Below, in pieces: positions 23,001-31,425 of a stretch of 64,000 nucleotides of DNA. Within the stretch, counting starts at the first letter, position 1. Each line of letters starts with the position of its first letter. Below the pieces are notes generated by a model, which was not told where the DNA came from, did not search any database, and worked only from the letters and a program-made list of their open reading frames with translations. This DNA is from an uncultured Bacteroidales bacterium. Its GTDB lineage: Bacteria > Bacteroidota > Bacteroidia > Bacteroidales > Muribaculaceae. The position numbers and the translations under genes are program-made. Location of the stretch: contig UQVH01000004.1 in assembly GCA_900544535.1 (NCBI GenBank), positions 1-64,000 on the forward strand, read 5' to 3'.

Positions 23001-24269
23001 TTATTCCTCGTATTTCTTCACGATGACGGTGGCGTTGTGGCCGCCGAAGCCAAAGGAGTTGGAGAGAGCGGCGCGTACGGGGCGCTTTTCGGCTTTGTTG
23101 AAAGTGAAGTTGAGGGTGTAGTCGATGTTTTCGTCGTTGTCGCCTTCCTCGTGGTTGATGGTCGGGGGAACGATGTCGTTCTGGACGGAAAGGACAGAGA
23201 ACATGGCTTCGAGAGCGCCGGTCGCACCGAGCAGGTGGCCGGTCATCGACTTGGTGGAGCTGATGTTGAGCTTGTGGGCCTGATCGCCGAAGACTTCAAC
23301 GATGGCCTTGACTTCGGAGATGTCGCCGACGGGGGTCGAGGTGCCGTGAACGTTGATGTAGTCGATGTCTTCGGGTTTCATGCCTGCGTCTTCGAGGGCA
23401 TTGCGCATCGAGAGGATGGCGCCGAGGCCTTCGGGATGTGTTGCGGTGAGGTGGTAAGCGTCAGCGCTCATGCCGCCGCCTGCGACTTCGGCGTAGATCT
23501 TGGCTCCGCGGGCTTTTGCGTGTTCGAGTTCCTCAAGGATGAGAACTACGGAACCTTCGCCCATCACGAAACCGTCGCGCGATGCGCTGAAGGGGCGCGA
23601 AGCGTGTTCAGGATCGTCGTTGCGGGTCGAGAGTGCGTGCATGGAGTTGAAGCCGCCCACGCCTGCGGGATAGATGGCTGCTTCGGCACCGCCGGTGACG
23701 AAGACGTCGGCCTTGCCGAGACGGATGAGGTTGAAAGCGTCGATCAGGGCGTTGTTGGATGAAGCGCAAGCCGAAACGACACCGAAGTTAGGTCCGTGGA
23801 AGTGATACTCCATCGAGATGTGGCCCGAAGCGATGTCGGCGATCATCTTGGGGATGAAGAAGGGATTGTATTTCGGACCCTGCTGGGCTCCGTTGAGAGC
23901 GTAGTATCCGGCTTCCTCTTCAAAGGTGTGGAGGCCACCGATGCCGGCGGCTACGATTACACCGACGCGGTTGCGGTCGAGGTTGGCGGCTTCTTCAATG
24001 CCGGAGTCGGCTACGGCCTGACGGGCTGCAATCATTGCATACTGGGCGTAGAGGTCGAGCTGACGGAGTTTCTTGCGGTCGAAGTGGTCGTTGGGGTTGT
24101 AGTCTTTGACTTCGCAGGCGAACTGTGTTTTAAACTGGGAAGCGTCAAAGTGGGTGATGGGAGCGGCGCCGCTCTTGCCGGCTACGGCGTTGAGCCATGT
24201 GGTCTCTACATCGTTGCCTATCGGGGTGATGGCGCCGAGGCCGGTCACCACTACTCTTTTAAGTTCCAT
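23001..24269 (-). CDS. fabF: 3-oxoacyl-ACP synthase II FabF
   Basis: The 422-residue condensing enzyme of fatty acid elongation, joining malonyl-ACP to acyl-ACP. It shows the thiolase-fold start RVVVTGLGAITPIGND, the nucleophile in VVSACASSNNA (Cys168), the two active-site histidines in NVHGTSTPVGD and KSMTGHLLGATGALEA, and the C-terminal NSFGFGGHNA. It lies 156 nt behind acpP, the usual acpP-fabF order. Confidence 0.96.
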   Translation of the reverse strand: MELKRVVVTGLGAITPIGNDVETTWLNAVAGKSGAAPITHFDASQFKTQFACEVKDYNPNDHFDRKKLRQLDLYAQYAMIAARQAVADSGIEEAANLDRNRVGVIVAAGIGGLHTFEEEAGYYALNGAQQGPKYNPFFIPKMIADIASGHISMEYHFHGPNFGVVSACASSNNALIDAFNLIRLGKADVFVTGGAEAAIYPAGVGGFNSMHALSTRNDDPEHASRPFSASRDGFVMGEGSVVLILEELEHAKARGAKIYAEVAGGGMSADAYHLTATHPEGLGAILSMRNALEDAGMKPEDIDYINVHGTSTPVGDISEVKAIVEVFGDQAHKLNISSTKSMTGHLLGATGALEAMFSVLSVQNDIVPPTINHEEGDNDENIDYTLNFTFNKAEKRPVRAALSNSFGFGGHNATVIVKKYEE

Positions 24270-24342
24270 TGGCAGAATGAATTTCGTGAGAATTAGGGAG
24301 GAAAGTTATGAGCGGGAGAGAGGAAGGGGGCTAATTGAGAAG

Positions 24343-24381
24343 AAGGCTCCACCGCGCTGATTAAATGGCGTGGGGAGCCTT
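24343..24381 (-). terminator. Possible attenuator between acpP and fabF
   Basis: The stem AAGGCTCC / GGAGCCTT (24343-24350, 24374-24381) with inner GC pairs lies 45 nt after the acpP stop. It is followed on the minus strand by TTCTTCTCAATT, only weakly T-rich. It may allow partial termination, so that the small, abundant ACP is made in excess of FabF. Confidence 0.5.
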
Positions 24382-24425
24382 TGTGGCTCGGTCAGAGCGC
24401 GGGCTGAGAACTCGCAGACCGATTT

Positions 24426-24665
24426 TTACTTCTGAGTGTTAGCCTCGATGTATTCGATAGCGTTCTGTACGGTGCTGATCTTTTCGGCCTGGTCATCGGG
24501 GATAGTGATGCCGAATTCTTTCTCGAATTCCATGATGAGTTCTACGGTGTCGAGGCTGTCTGCGCCAAGATCTTTAGTGAATTCAGCGGTTTCGGTTACT
24601 TCGTTTTCGTCAACACCGAGCTTATCAACGATGATAGCTTTAACTCGAGATGCAATTTCAGACAT
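24426..24665 (-). CDS. acpP: Acyl carrier protein
   Basis: The 79-residue acidic carrier protein of fatty acid synthesis. Ser37 in DLGADSLDTVELIM is the phosphopantetheine attachment site. The helices and the IPDDQAEKI segment are typical. A phosphopantetheinyl transferase gene at 39002 in this window is one possible activating enzyme. Confidence 0.97.
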   Translation of the reverse strand: MSEIASRVKAIIVDKLGVDENEVTETAEFTKDLGADSLDTVELIMEFEKEFGITIPDDQAEKISTVQNAIEYIEANTQK

Positions 24666-24988
24666 AGTTTTAATTTTGAGAGTTGATTAGTAATTTCTTG
24701 ATTGGAATCGCAAAAATTTTTACATTTGCGGTGCAAAGTTAATTATTTTTTATCAACTTGGAGCACAACAAACGTATAAAGATGTTAATAGAGGTCGAAT
24801 TTACTCAATTTTTGGTGAGTTTTGCCGATTGATTGGCCTCTTTTAGCGATTTTTATTGAAGATGGCTGTTACAAACTTGTTACGCCGTTTGTGTGTTACC
24901 TCTTTGAGACCACTGATTTCTCTCCATCGGACTTCCTCCTCAAGGGATTCCGCTCCGATAAACAGAACACATATATATTATTAGGATT
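24666..24988. other. Intergenic region between acpP and the DUF3298 lipoprotein gene
   Basis: A 323-nt gap between divergent genes. It has the acpP -7 box (24734-24741, minus) and, partly facing it, TACATTTG (24721-24728, plus), which could serve the rightward gene with a leader of about 250 nt. A small ACAAAC/GTTTGT inverted repeat lies near 24870-24891. Nothing else is seen. Confidence 0.45.
24734..24741 (-). promoter_or_regulatory. -7 promoter box of acpP
   Basis: TAACTTTG on the minus strand, 68 nt before the acpP ATG at 24665. Confidence 0.65.
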
Positions 24989-25825
24989 ATGGAAAGAAAA
25001 TATTATTTCCTTGCTCTTCCGGCCATTGCGCTTGCAATAACTGCCTGCGGCGGCCGCCATAGCGAAAATTCAGGCGACGCCGATGTGATCAACGAATTTA
25101 AGATTTGCGAGACCTTGATGACGGCTGACAAGAATTACCGTGTCACAACCGATTACGGTGATGCCTATCTAGAACTTTACACCTCCATTCACTGGCCTGA
25201 AAAGTTCGGGGACAACGATCTGGCTGTCTTGCAGGATTCAATACTCTACTATGCTTTCGGCGATTCGACGGCGACTGACGTGCGCAAGTCGATCAAGAAA
25301 TTTCTGAACGATACGTCGGTCGTCGAAGGAGCCGTTTCGGTTACTCCGGTCGATTCGCTTCCGGCCGATTCGGTTACATATTTCTACAATGTGCTTGCCT
25401 CTGTCGTTGAGGCCGATGAGGAGATGGTGACCTGTCAGGTGGTTTCGTCGTCTTATTTCGGCGGAGCGCATCCCATGACGGGGACGCATCCGTTTACTTA
25501 TTCGTTCGCGCAAAAAGAGGTGCTCGGTGTCCGCAATATGTTTTTGCCGGGCGTGACCGGAGACTCGATCGTGCCTGTGATCAGGGAGGCGCTCGCCCGT
25601 CAGCTGTCGGTGCCGGTCGACGGTCTTGAACGCGCGGGTATCTTTGCGTCGCAGCTGACCTATCCGGGCCAGCCTTACATCGCATCGAACACGCTCTATT
25701 TCCACTATGATCCGTACGAGATCGGGCCGTATGCCCTCGGTCCGGTTGACGTGGCTGTATATCCTTATGAAGTCGACCGCTTCCTGCGGCCGGAGGTGAA
25801 GAGCCTCTTCGATCAGGGGATATGA
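24989..25825 (+). CDS. DUF3298-type (RsiV-like) lipoprotein
   Basis: A 278-residue lipoprotein with lipobox ITAC (Cys20). The body resembles the DUF4163-DUF3298 arrangement seen in RsiV and many Bacteroidetes lipoproteins: a middle YFYNVLASVVEADEEMVTCQ strand region, SSYFGGAHPMTGTHPFTYSF, and the DUF3298 signature FHYDPYEIGPYALGPVDVAV. In RsiV this fold binds lysozyme; here no sigma factor is adjacent, so that role should not be assumed. The gene stands alone and ends at a terminator hairpin shared with the converging GH31 gene. Confidence 0.85.
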   Translation: MERKYYFLALPAIALAITACGGRHSENSGDADVINEFKICETLMTADKNYRVTTDYGDAYLELYTSIHWPEKFGDNDLAVLQDSILYYAFGDSTATDVRKSIKKFLNDTSVVEGAVSVTPVDSLPADSVTYFYNVLASVVEADEEMVTCQVVSSSYFGGAHPMTGTHPFTYSFAQKEVLGVRNMFLPGVTGDSIVPVIREALARQLSVPVDGLERAGIFASQLTYPGQPYIASNTLYFHYDPYEIGPYALGPVDVAVYPYEVDRFLRPEVKSLFDQGI

Positions 25826-25855
25826 TGTGGTGACAACGTCAGGATATGATACAAA

Positions 25856-25904
25856 CGGTCCCGCCAAATGCCACGAGAGGCAGTCAGGCGGGACCGGTGT
25901 TTTA
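25856..25904. terminator. Terminator between DUF3298 and GH31 genes
   Basis: A 10-bp perfect stem CGGTCCCGCC / GGCGGGACCG (25856-25865, 25887-25896), with an inner TGCC/GGCA pair, is followed by GTGTTTTA on the plus strand. It lies 30 nt after the DUF3298 stop and can serve both convergent genes. Confidence 0.8.
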
Positions 25905-25939
25905 TGCGGTTCGGTTTTTCGCCGGGATCAGCAGGTGGA

Positions 25940-28195
25940 TCAGTACTTGGTCACGCGCAGTGTCGAGCGGTCGATCTTGGCTGTCGATTCGGCGGGAGCA
26001 ACGGTGGGAATCTCGGCGCCCTCGCGGACGAGGATGACGCATTTGATCGGTCCGTCGGCGGCGATACGGTTCCAGCCGGGAGTGTAGCTCTTTCCGCTCT
26101 GATAGTCTTTCCAGTTCTGTCCGGAGGGGAGATAGACGTCGCGGGCAGATGTTTCGGTGAGCAGCGGGGCCACCATTATGTCGGAACCGAACATGTATTG
26201 GTCTTCGACCGACCAGACGCCGGGATCGTCAGGGAACTCTACAAGGAGGGCTCGCAACATGGGCCAGCCGTTGGCCACGCATTCGGCGGCTTCCTGCTCG
26301 ATGTAGGGCATCAGAGAGTATTTGAGTTCGGCGCAGCGGCGGAAATAGTCAGTAAATTCAGGGTTTTCGTAGAGCCAGGGTTCGGTCGGGGGCGCTCCGT
26401 GGGCGCGGGTGTGGGACGAGAGGAAGCCCATCGGAAGCCAGCGGCGGTAGAGTGCTTCGGGGGTGGATGTGACGAAGCCCCCCATGTCGTGGCTCCAGAA
26501 GCAGAAGCCGCTAAGGCCCAAAGAGAGTCCGGCGCGGAGTGTGCCGAGCATTCCGGTGTCGGTGCTTGCCGCGTCACCGCCCCAGTGGAGGGGGTAGCGT
26601 TGAGAGCCCGCCCAGGCCGAGCGTGCCCATATGATGTTGTCACCTTTGACGCGGCGGGTGATGTCGGCCACGGCTTTGTTGTAGCGCACGGGGTAGAGAT
26701 TGTGTTCGTAGAGGCCGCTGCGTCCGTTGGCATATATGCCGTCGAGGGGCGCCGCTTCGCCGAAGTCGACCTTTATGGCGCCGACTCCCATCTCAAGCAG
26801 AGAGCCGAGTTTCGACTGATACCACCTGACGGTTTCGGGGTTGGTGAAGTCAAGCACGGCGTCCTCGTAGGGGAGAGTGCCGCGCCCGTTGCGGACGGCA
26901 AGGCCTTTTTCGACAAGTTCGGGGAAATATTTGTTGCCGGGCACGAAGTAAGGGAGCTGCCACAGGCAGATGTGGAAGCCCTGCTTGCCGAGGTCGGCGA
27001 TCATCTTGCGCGGATTTTTGAAGCGTTCGGGCGAGAACTCGTAGTCGCACTGCCAGTCGGTGTCGAACCAGCCGGTGTCGAAGTGGATCACATCGGCGGG
27101 GATGCGGTTTTCGCGGAGTTTGGCGGCAACGTCGCGCCCTTCGTCCTCAGTGAAGTAGCTGATGCGGCTCATCCATGTGCCGAAACTCCACAGCGGAGGC
27201 ATTTCGGGGCGTCCGCTGAGAGAGGTGTATTCGCTGAGGATCTGCTTGGGAGTTCCCCACATTATAAACAGATCGAGATCCTCGTCGGCCATGAAGAGCT
27301 TGTTAGCTCCGATGTAGCTCTGGCCCACGTCAGCTGTCAGCGGAGCGGAAGTATGGACAAACATGCCGTACCCGCGGTTGCTGAAGAAGAAGGGGATAGG
27401 TTTGTACATGTCGGGGCTTTCCGGTCCCTGCGGGTCTGTCACGAAAAGATTGAGCTTCTGACCAACTTTGTCGAGGCGTCCGGGGCCTTCGCCGAGACCG
27501 AAGATGCGTTCGCCGGGAGTCAGGGAGAAGACGGGGTTGATCGAGCGGGAGTTGTCAGAGCCGCGTTTGATGAAGCTGAAAGGTGGAACCTTGATCTGAG
27601 TGGAGTCGTTGTCGCTCCAGGTGCGGGTGCGGCTGAGTTCGCGTCCCTCGCTGTCGAGGATGACGATGCGCCACGGATCGGCCTGAATGCGGAGAGATCC
27701 GTAGGGCGAGGTGTAGACAATGTCCGCACCATCGCGGCTGACTTTCCAGTCGGAGGCGTCCTTGCCTACGGGTCCGGCGAGCATCGGCGAGAGAGAATCG
27801 GGCTCGGAGGGGGTGACAGGTGAGGTGTGGATACGCAGGCGCAGTGTACGTCCGTTGACCGGTTCGACGCTGAATCCGAGATCAGGGTCCTGCGGATAGG
27901 CTGTGTCAGGGAAATCGAGGCTTTTGAGCGGCTGATGGAGATAGGTGTTGGCGTTGAACGCCTGACGCGGCATGAGCTGCCTGCGTTTCCAGCAGATGGT
28001 GCCGCGACCGGTCGCCGTGTCGAACGAGCTTAGCGAATCGGCAAAGAAATAGGTGTTGGTGAAGTCGGCGAAATCCTTGCTGACATCGACCGACTGGCTG
28101 AGCAGGTAGGCTGAGCCTCCGTTGGTCCGAGTGTCGGCGGCGAGTGTCAAGGCACCGAGCGCCATGACGGCTGACAGAAGTGAGCGGAAAGTCAT
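25940..28195 (-). CDS. GH31 alpha-glycosidase (exported)
   Basis: A 751-residue family 31 glycoside hydrolase, the family of alpha-glucosidases and alpha-xylosidases. A signal peptide (1-19) predicts periplasmic or surface location. The N-terminal beta-sandwich (about 25-300) ends with RIFGLGEGPGRLDKVG. The (beta/alpha)8 barrel has VIHFDTGWFDTDWQCDYEF, the nucleophile aspartate in GVGAIKVDFGE, HWGGDAASTD and FWSHDMGGF. The C-terminal beta domain has QYMFGSDIMVAPLL. WSFGTWMSRISYFTEDE and FDTGWF are more like alpha-xylosidase subgroups than maltases (inference). Not linked to SusCD genes here. Confidence 0.92.
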   Translation of the reverse strand: MTFRSLLSAVMALGALTLAADTRTNGGSAYLLSQSVDVSKDFADFTNTYFFADSLSSFDTATGRGTICWKRRQLMPRQAFNANTYLHQPLKSLDFPDTAYPQDPDLGFSVEPVNGRTLRLRIHTSPVTPSEPDSLSPMLAGPVGKDASDWKVSRDGADIVYTSPYGSLRIQADPWRIVILDSEGRELSRTRTWSDNDSTQIKVPPFSFIKRGSDNSRSINPVFSLTPGERIFGLGEGPGRLDKVGQKLNLFVTDPQGPESPDMYKPIPFFFSNRGYGMFVHTSAPLTADVGQSYIGANKLFMADEDLDLFIMWGTPKQILSEYTSLSGRPEMPPLWSFGTWMSRISYFTEDEGRDVAAKLRENRIPADVIHFDTGWFDTDWQCDYEFSPERFKNPRKMIADLGKQGFHICLWQLPYFVPGNKYFPELVEKGLAVRNGRGTLPYEDAVLDFTNPETVRWYQSKLGSLLEMGVGAIKVDFGEAAPLDGIYANGRSGLYEHNLYPVRYNKAVADITRRVKGDNIIWARSAWAGSQRYPLHWGGDAASTDTGMLGTLRAGLSLGLSGFCFWSHDMGGFVTSTPEALYRRWLPMGFLSSHTRAHGAPPTEPWLYENPEFTDYFRRCAELKYSLMPYIEQEAAECVANGWPMLRALLVEFPDDPGVWSVEDQYMFGSDIMVAPLLTETSARDVYLPSGQNWKDYQSGKSYTPGWNRIAADGPIKCVILVREGAEIPTVAPAESTAKIDRSTLRVTKY

Positions 28196-28242
28196 AGAGA
28201 GATGATAGGGTTAATGTGATACCGTTAAGGTTTATAGACGCA

Positions 28243-28250
28243 CAAATTTA
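28243..28250 (-). promoter_or_regulatory. -7 promoter box of the GH31 gene
   Basis: TAAATTTG on the minus strand, 47 nt before the ATG at 28195. It forms a divergent pair with the box at 28304. Confidence 0.65.
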
Positions 28251-28303
28251 ATGAAAATCCGTGAGAAATTCGGGGAGAAAGGCAAAATCTCATGAATTAA
28301 TTG

Positions 28304-28311
28304 TAAATTTG
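28304..28311 (+). promoter_or_regulatory. -7 promoter box of the M18 peptidase gene
   Basis: TAAATTTG, 55 nt before the ATG at 28367. Only 53 nt separate it from the opposing GH31 box, so the two promoters share their upstream DNA. Confidence 0.65.
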
Positions 28312-28366
28312 CCAAATAACCTCAGAGGTTGTTTTAAGCAATCTCTTAGAACCACATCTAAAAAAC

Positions 28367-29665
28367 ATGGAAGATATAAAAGTCACCGCACGGAACCTCA
28401 TGGAGTTCCTGAATGAAAGTCCCGTCAATTTCCTGGCTGTCAAGACTGTCAGACGCCATCTCGACAACAACGGTTTCACAATGCTCGACCCCTCGGCTCA
28501 CTGGGATCTGAAACCGGGCGGGAAATATTATCTCGTCAAGAATTCAAGCGCTATTTTCGCCTTTACGGTGACTACCGAAGGTCCCGACGCGGGATTCCGC
28601 ATCATTTCGGCCCACTCCGACTCTCCATGCCTGCGCATCAAGCCCAATGCCGAGATGCTGAGCGAGGGTGGCGTTGTCAGGCTGAATGTCGAGGTCTACG
28701 GAGGTCCGATACTCTACACATGGTTCGACCGTCCGCTGTCGGTGGCAGGCCGTGTGGTGCTCCGGGGCGAAGATCCGCTGCATCCGCGCACCGAGATTCT
28801 GAAATTTGACCGTCCGCTGCTCACGATCCCTCATCTTGCCATCCATTTCAACCGTGCTGTCAACGAGGGCAATCCGCTGTCGAAGCAGAAAGATATGCTG
28901 CCGGTTATCGCCATAGTTAAAGATACCGTCGAGAAGGACAACCTGTTGCTCCGCGCCGTGGCTGACGCGCTCGGATGCCGCATGGACGACATCCTTGATT
29001 TCGATCTCTCGCTTTTCGACACCACTCCCGCCTGTCTCGTGGGCCTTGACAACGAATTCCTGACCTCAGGGCGCCTCGATGACCTGAGCATGGTCCACGG
29101 TGCGATGACGGCGCTGCTCGAAACATCTTCGACAGCACAGACCCGTGTGATGGCGGTGTTTGACAACGAGGAGACCGGATCGGGCACCAAGCAGGGCGCG
29201 GCCTCACCGGTGCTCGCGCAACTGCTGCGGCGCATAGTCGGTTGTCTCGGAGGCAGCGAGGAGGACTATCTGCGTTCGATCGACAAATCGTTTATGGTTT
29301 CGGCCGACAATGCCCATGCTTTCCACCCCAACTATTCCGAAAAGTATGACCCGACGAATCATCCTGTCGTTGGAGGCGGTCCTGTGATCAAGATCAACGC
29401 CAACTGCAAGTATATGACCGACGCCGAATCCGCCGCCGTTTTCCGCTCAATCTGCGACAAGGCCGGTGTGCCGTGCCAGTATTTCGTCAACCACAGCGAT
29501 GTGGCCGGAGGCTCGACTCTCGGCAACATCCTGACTTCGCAGATCGACCTGCGTGGCGTAGACATGGGCGAGGCCATATGGGCCATGCACTCGGTCCGCG
29601 AGACAATGGCCGCTAAGGACCATGCCTATACCGTGGCCGCATTCAAGACATTCTTCGATCTCTGA
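28367..29665 (+). CDS. M18 family aminopeptidase
   Basis: A 432-residue zinc aminopeptidase of family M18 (aspartyl aminopeptidase/ApeB type) that removes N-terminal acidic or neutral residues from peptides in the cytoplasm. Metal and catalytic segments are visible: RIISAHSDSPCLRIKP (His ligand), TSGRLDDLSM (bridging Asp), AVFDNEETGSGTKQGA (catalytic Glu pair), VSADNAHAFHPNYSEK (Asp ligand) and VNHSDVAGGSTLGNI with the C-terminal AMHSVRE (final His). No signal peptide. Normal length. Confidence 0.95.
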   Translation: MEDIKVTARNLMEFLNESPVNFLAVKTVRRHLDNNGFTMLDPSAHWDLKPGGKYYLVKNSSAIFAFTVTTEGPDAGFRIISAHSDSPCLRIKPNAEMLSEGGVVRLNVEVYGGPILYTWFDRPLSVAGRVVLRGEDPLHPRTEILKFDRPLLTIPHLAIHFNRAVNEGNPLSKQKDMLPVIAIVKDTVEKDNLLLRAVADALGCRMDDILDFDLSLFDTTPACLVGLDNEFLTSGRLDDLSMVHGAMTALLETSSTAQTRVMAVFDNEETGSGTKQGAASPVLAQLLRRIVGCLGGSEEDYLRSIDKSFMVSADNAHAFHPNYSEKYDPTNHPVVGGGPVIKINANCKYMTDAESAAVFRSICDKAGVPCQYFVNHSDVAGGSTLGNILTSQIDLRGVDMGEAIWAMHSVRETMAAKDHAYTVAAFKTFFDL

Positions 29666-29706
29666 TCCATCCTGTCACGACATATTCAGCACGATTATAT
29701 ATACAT

Positions 29707-31410
29707 ATGTTGCCGGAATCCACAACCTTTAACCTCCCTCTGAGCGATGACAGCCGTCTGTCTCTCAGAGGGAGACTTGTATGCGCATCTCTGTTGCTGC
29801 TTGCCGGTGCGGTCTACGCGCTGTTTTCTTTCTATGTGCCCTATATCGGCGATGATTATTCACTTCCGGTCGACTGGATGGAGGCTAACGGAGGCGTTAA
29901 GGAATTCTCATGGGAACGGCTGTGGAATTTCGCGTTGTATTCGAGAAGCATTGACAATGCGCGTCTGGACAACATTCTGTTCATGGCGATGCGTATGTCG
30001 TTGTTGCCTAAGTGGACACCGGCACTTGTCGTAGGCCTGAGTGCCTCGATGCTTCTGTGGGGATGCGGGCTGCTGTGCACGCCGAGACGTAAGGATCTGC
30101 CGTTTGTCATCGTGGCATTCTGGGGCTGGATGACTTTTACGTTCTCATGGCGTTTCGGGACGATGGGAATTGACAATTCGTTCAATGTGCTTCTTCCGTC
30201 GGCCATGACTGTATGGTTCCTGTTGATGATGCGGCGTGTCGCGGAGAGAGATGTTTCCGCCGCCGCTCTGGCGACCGGCTGCGTCTATGCTTTTCTGTGC
30301 GGATGGATTCATGAAGGCTATGCCGTACCCATAGGATGCGGGCTGGGTGTCTGGGCGCTGAGCCGGCGTTTCCGGATGTCACGGCAGTGGTGGATTCTGA
30401 CGGTCGTTTTTGCTGTTGCGGCAGTCTATGTCGTCAGCGCTCCGGGCCTTTGGATGCGTGCGTTCTCGGCCTCGGTAGTGAGGGGACCGGTCAATATCAA
30501 AACCATGGTCACGCTTTCTGTCCCCGTCTGGGCGTTGCTCGGAGTGCTCTGTGTGGCTGTCGTGGTCCGTTTCAGGGATTTGAAACGACTTGCGGACCGC
30601 TGTTGGGCCGAGCCGATGACGATGGTGGCATTTGTGGCTTTCGTGGTGTCTGTGGCGATAGTTATGAAGTCGTCCGTCTCTAATCCGAGAGCTTTGTGGA
30701 TCTGCAATCTGTTTGCCTCGATAGTGATGTTCAGACTGTTGCGCTTTGTTTTTGTCACCTGGACGCCGCGAGTGCTGTCTGTCCTCGCTGTGTGTGCAGT
30801 GGCTCTTATCACCGTTTTCTACGCCAATGTCATCCGAGTCCAGCGTCAGATCTGCCTTGAGGAGTACGAAATCGAGCGTCAGATGGCCGAATCGGAGTCG
30901 GGAACGGTTTTCCGCGACTATTCAGTAGCCATGTCGAAACTTACGCTGCTTCATCCGGTCAATGACTACTGGCGCGATCAGCTTCATATCAATAATTACA
31001 ATCAGTTTTATCCTGACGAAAAGATCTATTCCGTGGTGCCGTCTGCGCTTGCCGGGCTGACCGAGGAAATGGTCGGTTATATGGAAAATTATGATCCCGC
31101 GACACCCTCTGACAAAAGGCACGAAGGCTTTCCTGAAAGAGTAGCGGGCTCGGCAGGGTTGTTTTCTTTCGGCGGTGAGCTTATTATGCCTGACTGTCAG
31201 ATGGTGACTAAGACATGGTTCGGAGCAACGGTTGATGGACAGTCGCAGACAGTCATGCTTGATTATGAATGTGAGGACGGACGACGTTTCGACGCTATGG
31301 GATCAGTCAAGATCCGTTTTCGTACGCGCGACGGCCGGAGCCTTATATACGTAGCGCCCGGTCACTACAAAGTAACCGGGCCCTATAAGTCTGTATCGTT
31401 AAGTGAATGA
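29707..31410 (+). CDS. DUF6056-like polytopic membrane protein
   Basis: A 567-residue integral membrane protein with about ten to eleven helices in residues 25-385 and a soluble C-terminal part (about 395-567). The loop after the first helix has the acidic motif YIGDDYSLPVDW. This DDY-type motif in a first periplasmic loop, with many helices, is the look of GT-C-like glycosyltransferases and of DUF6056 proteins, which are often near polysaccharide genes. No glycan locus surrounds it here. It follows the M18 gene by 41 nt and ends only 15 nt from the converging cydB, with no terminator hairpin between them. Function unproven. Confidence 0.75.
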   Translation: MLPESTTFNLPLSDDSRLSLRGRLVCASLLLLAGAVYALFSFYVPYIGDDYSLPVDWMEANGGVKEFSWERLWNFALYSRSIDNARLDNILFMAMRMSLLPKWTPALVVGLSASMLLWGCGLLCTPRRKDLPFVIVAFWGWMTFTFSWRFGTMGIDNSFNVLLPSAMTVWFLLMMRRVAERDVSAAALATGCVYAFLCGWIHEGYAVPIGCGLGVWALSRRFRMSRQWWILTVVFAVAAVYVVSAPGLWMRAFSASVVRGPVNIKTMVTLSVPVWALLGVLCVAVVVRFRDLKRLADRCWAEPMTMVAFVAFVVSVAIVMKSSVSNPRALWICNLFASIVMFRLLRFVFVTWTPRVLSVLAVCAVALITVFYANVIRVQRQICLEEYEIERQMAESESGTVFRDYSVAMSKLTLLHPVNDYWRDQLHINNYNQFYPDEKIYSVVPSALAGLTEEMVGYMENYDPATPSDKRHEGFPERVAGSAGLFSFGGELIMPDCQMVTKTWFGATVDGQSQTVMLDYECEDGRRFDAMGSVKIRFRTRDGRSLIYVAPGHYKVTGPYKSVSLSE

Positions 31411-31425
31411 GTTGTCCTTTCGGTC

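Noticed and set aside
24989..25825. RsiV-type anti-sigma factor
   Set aside because: It is a lipoprotein without a cytoplasmic sigma-binding segment, and no sigma factor gene is adjacent; only the DUF3298-type fold is supported.
25868..27823. Plus-strand 651-codon frame opposite GH31
   Set aside because: Despite its length it is antisense to an intact GH31 with catalytic motifs and has no protein-like domains.
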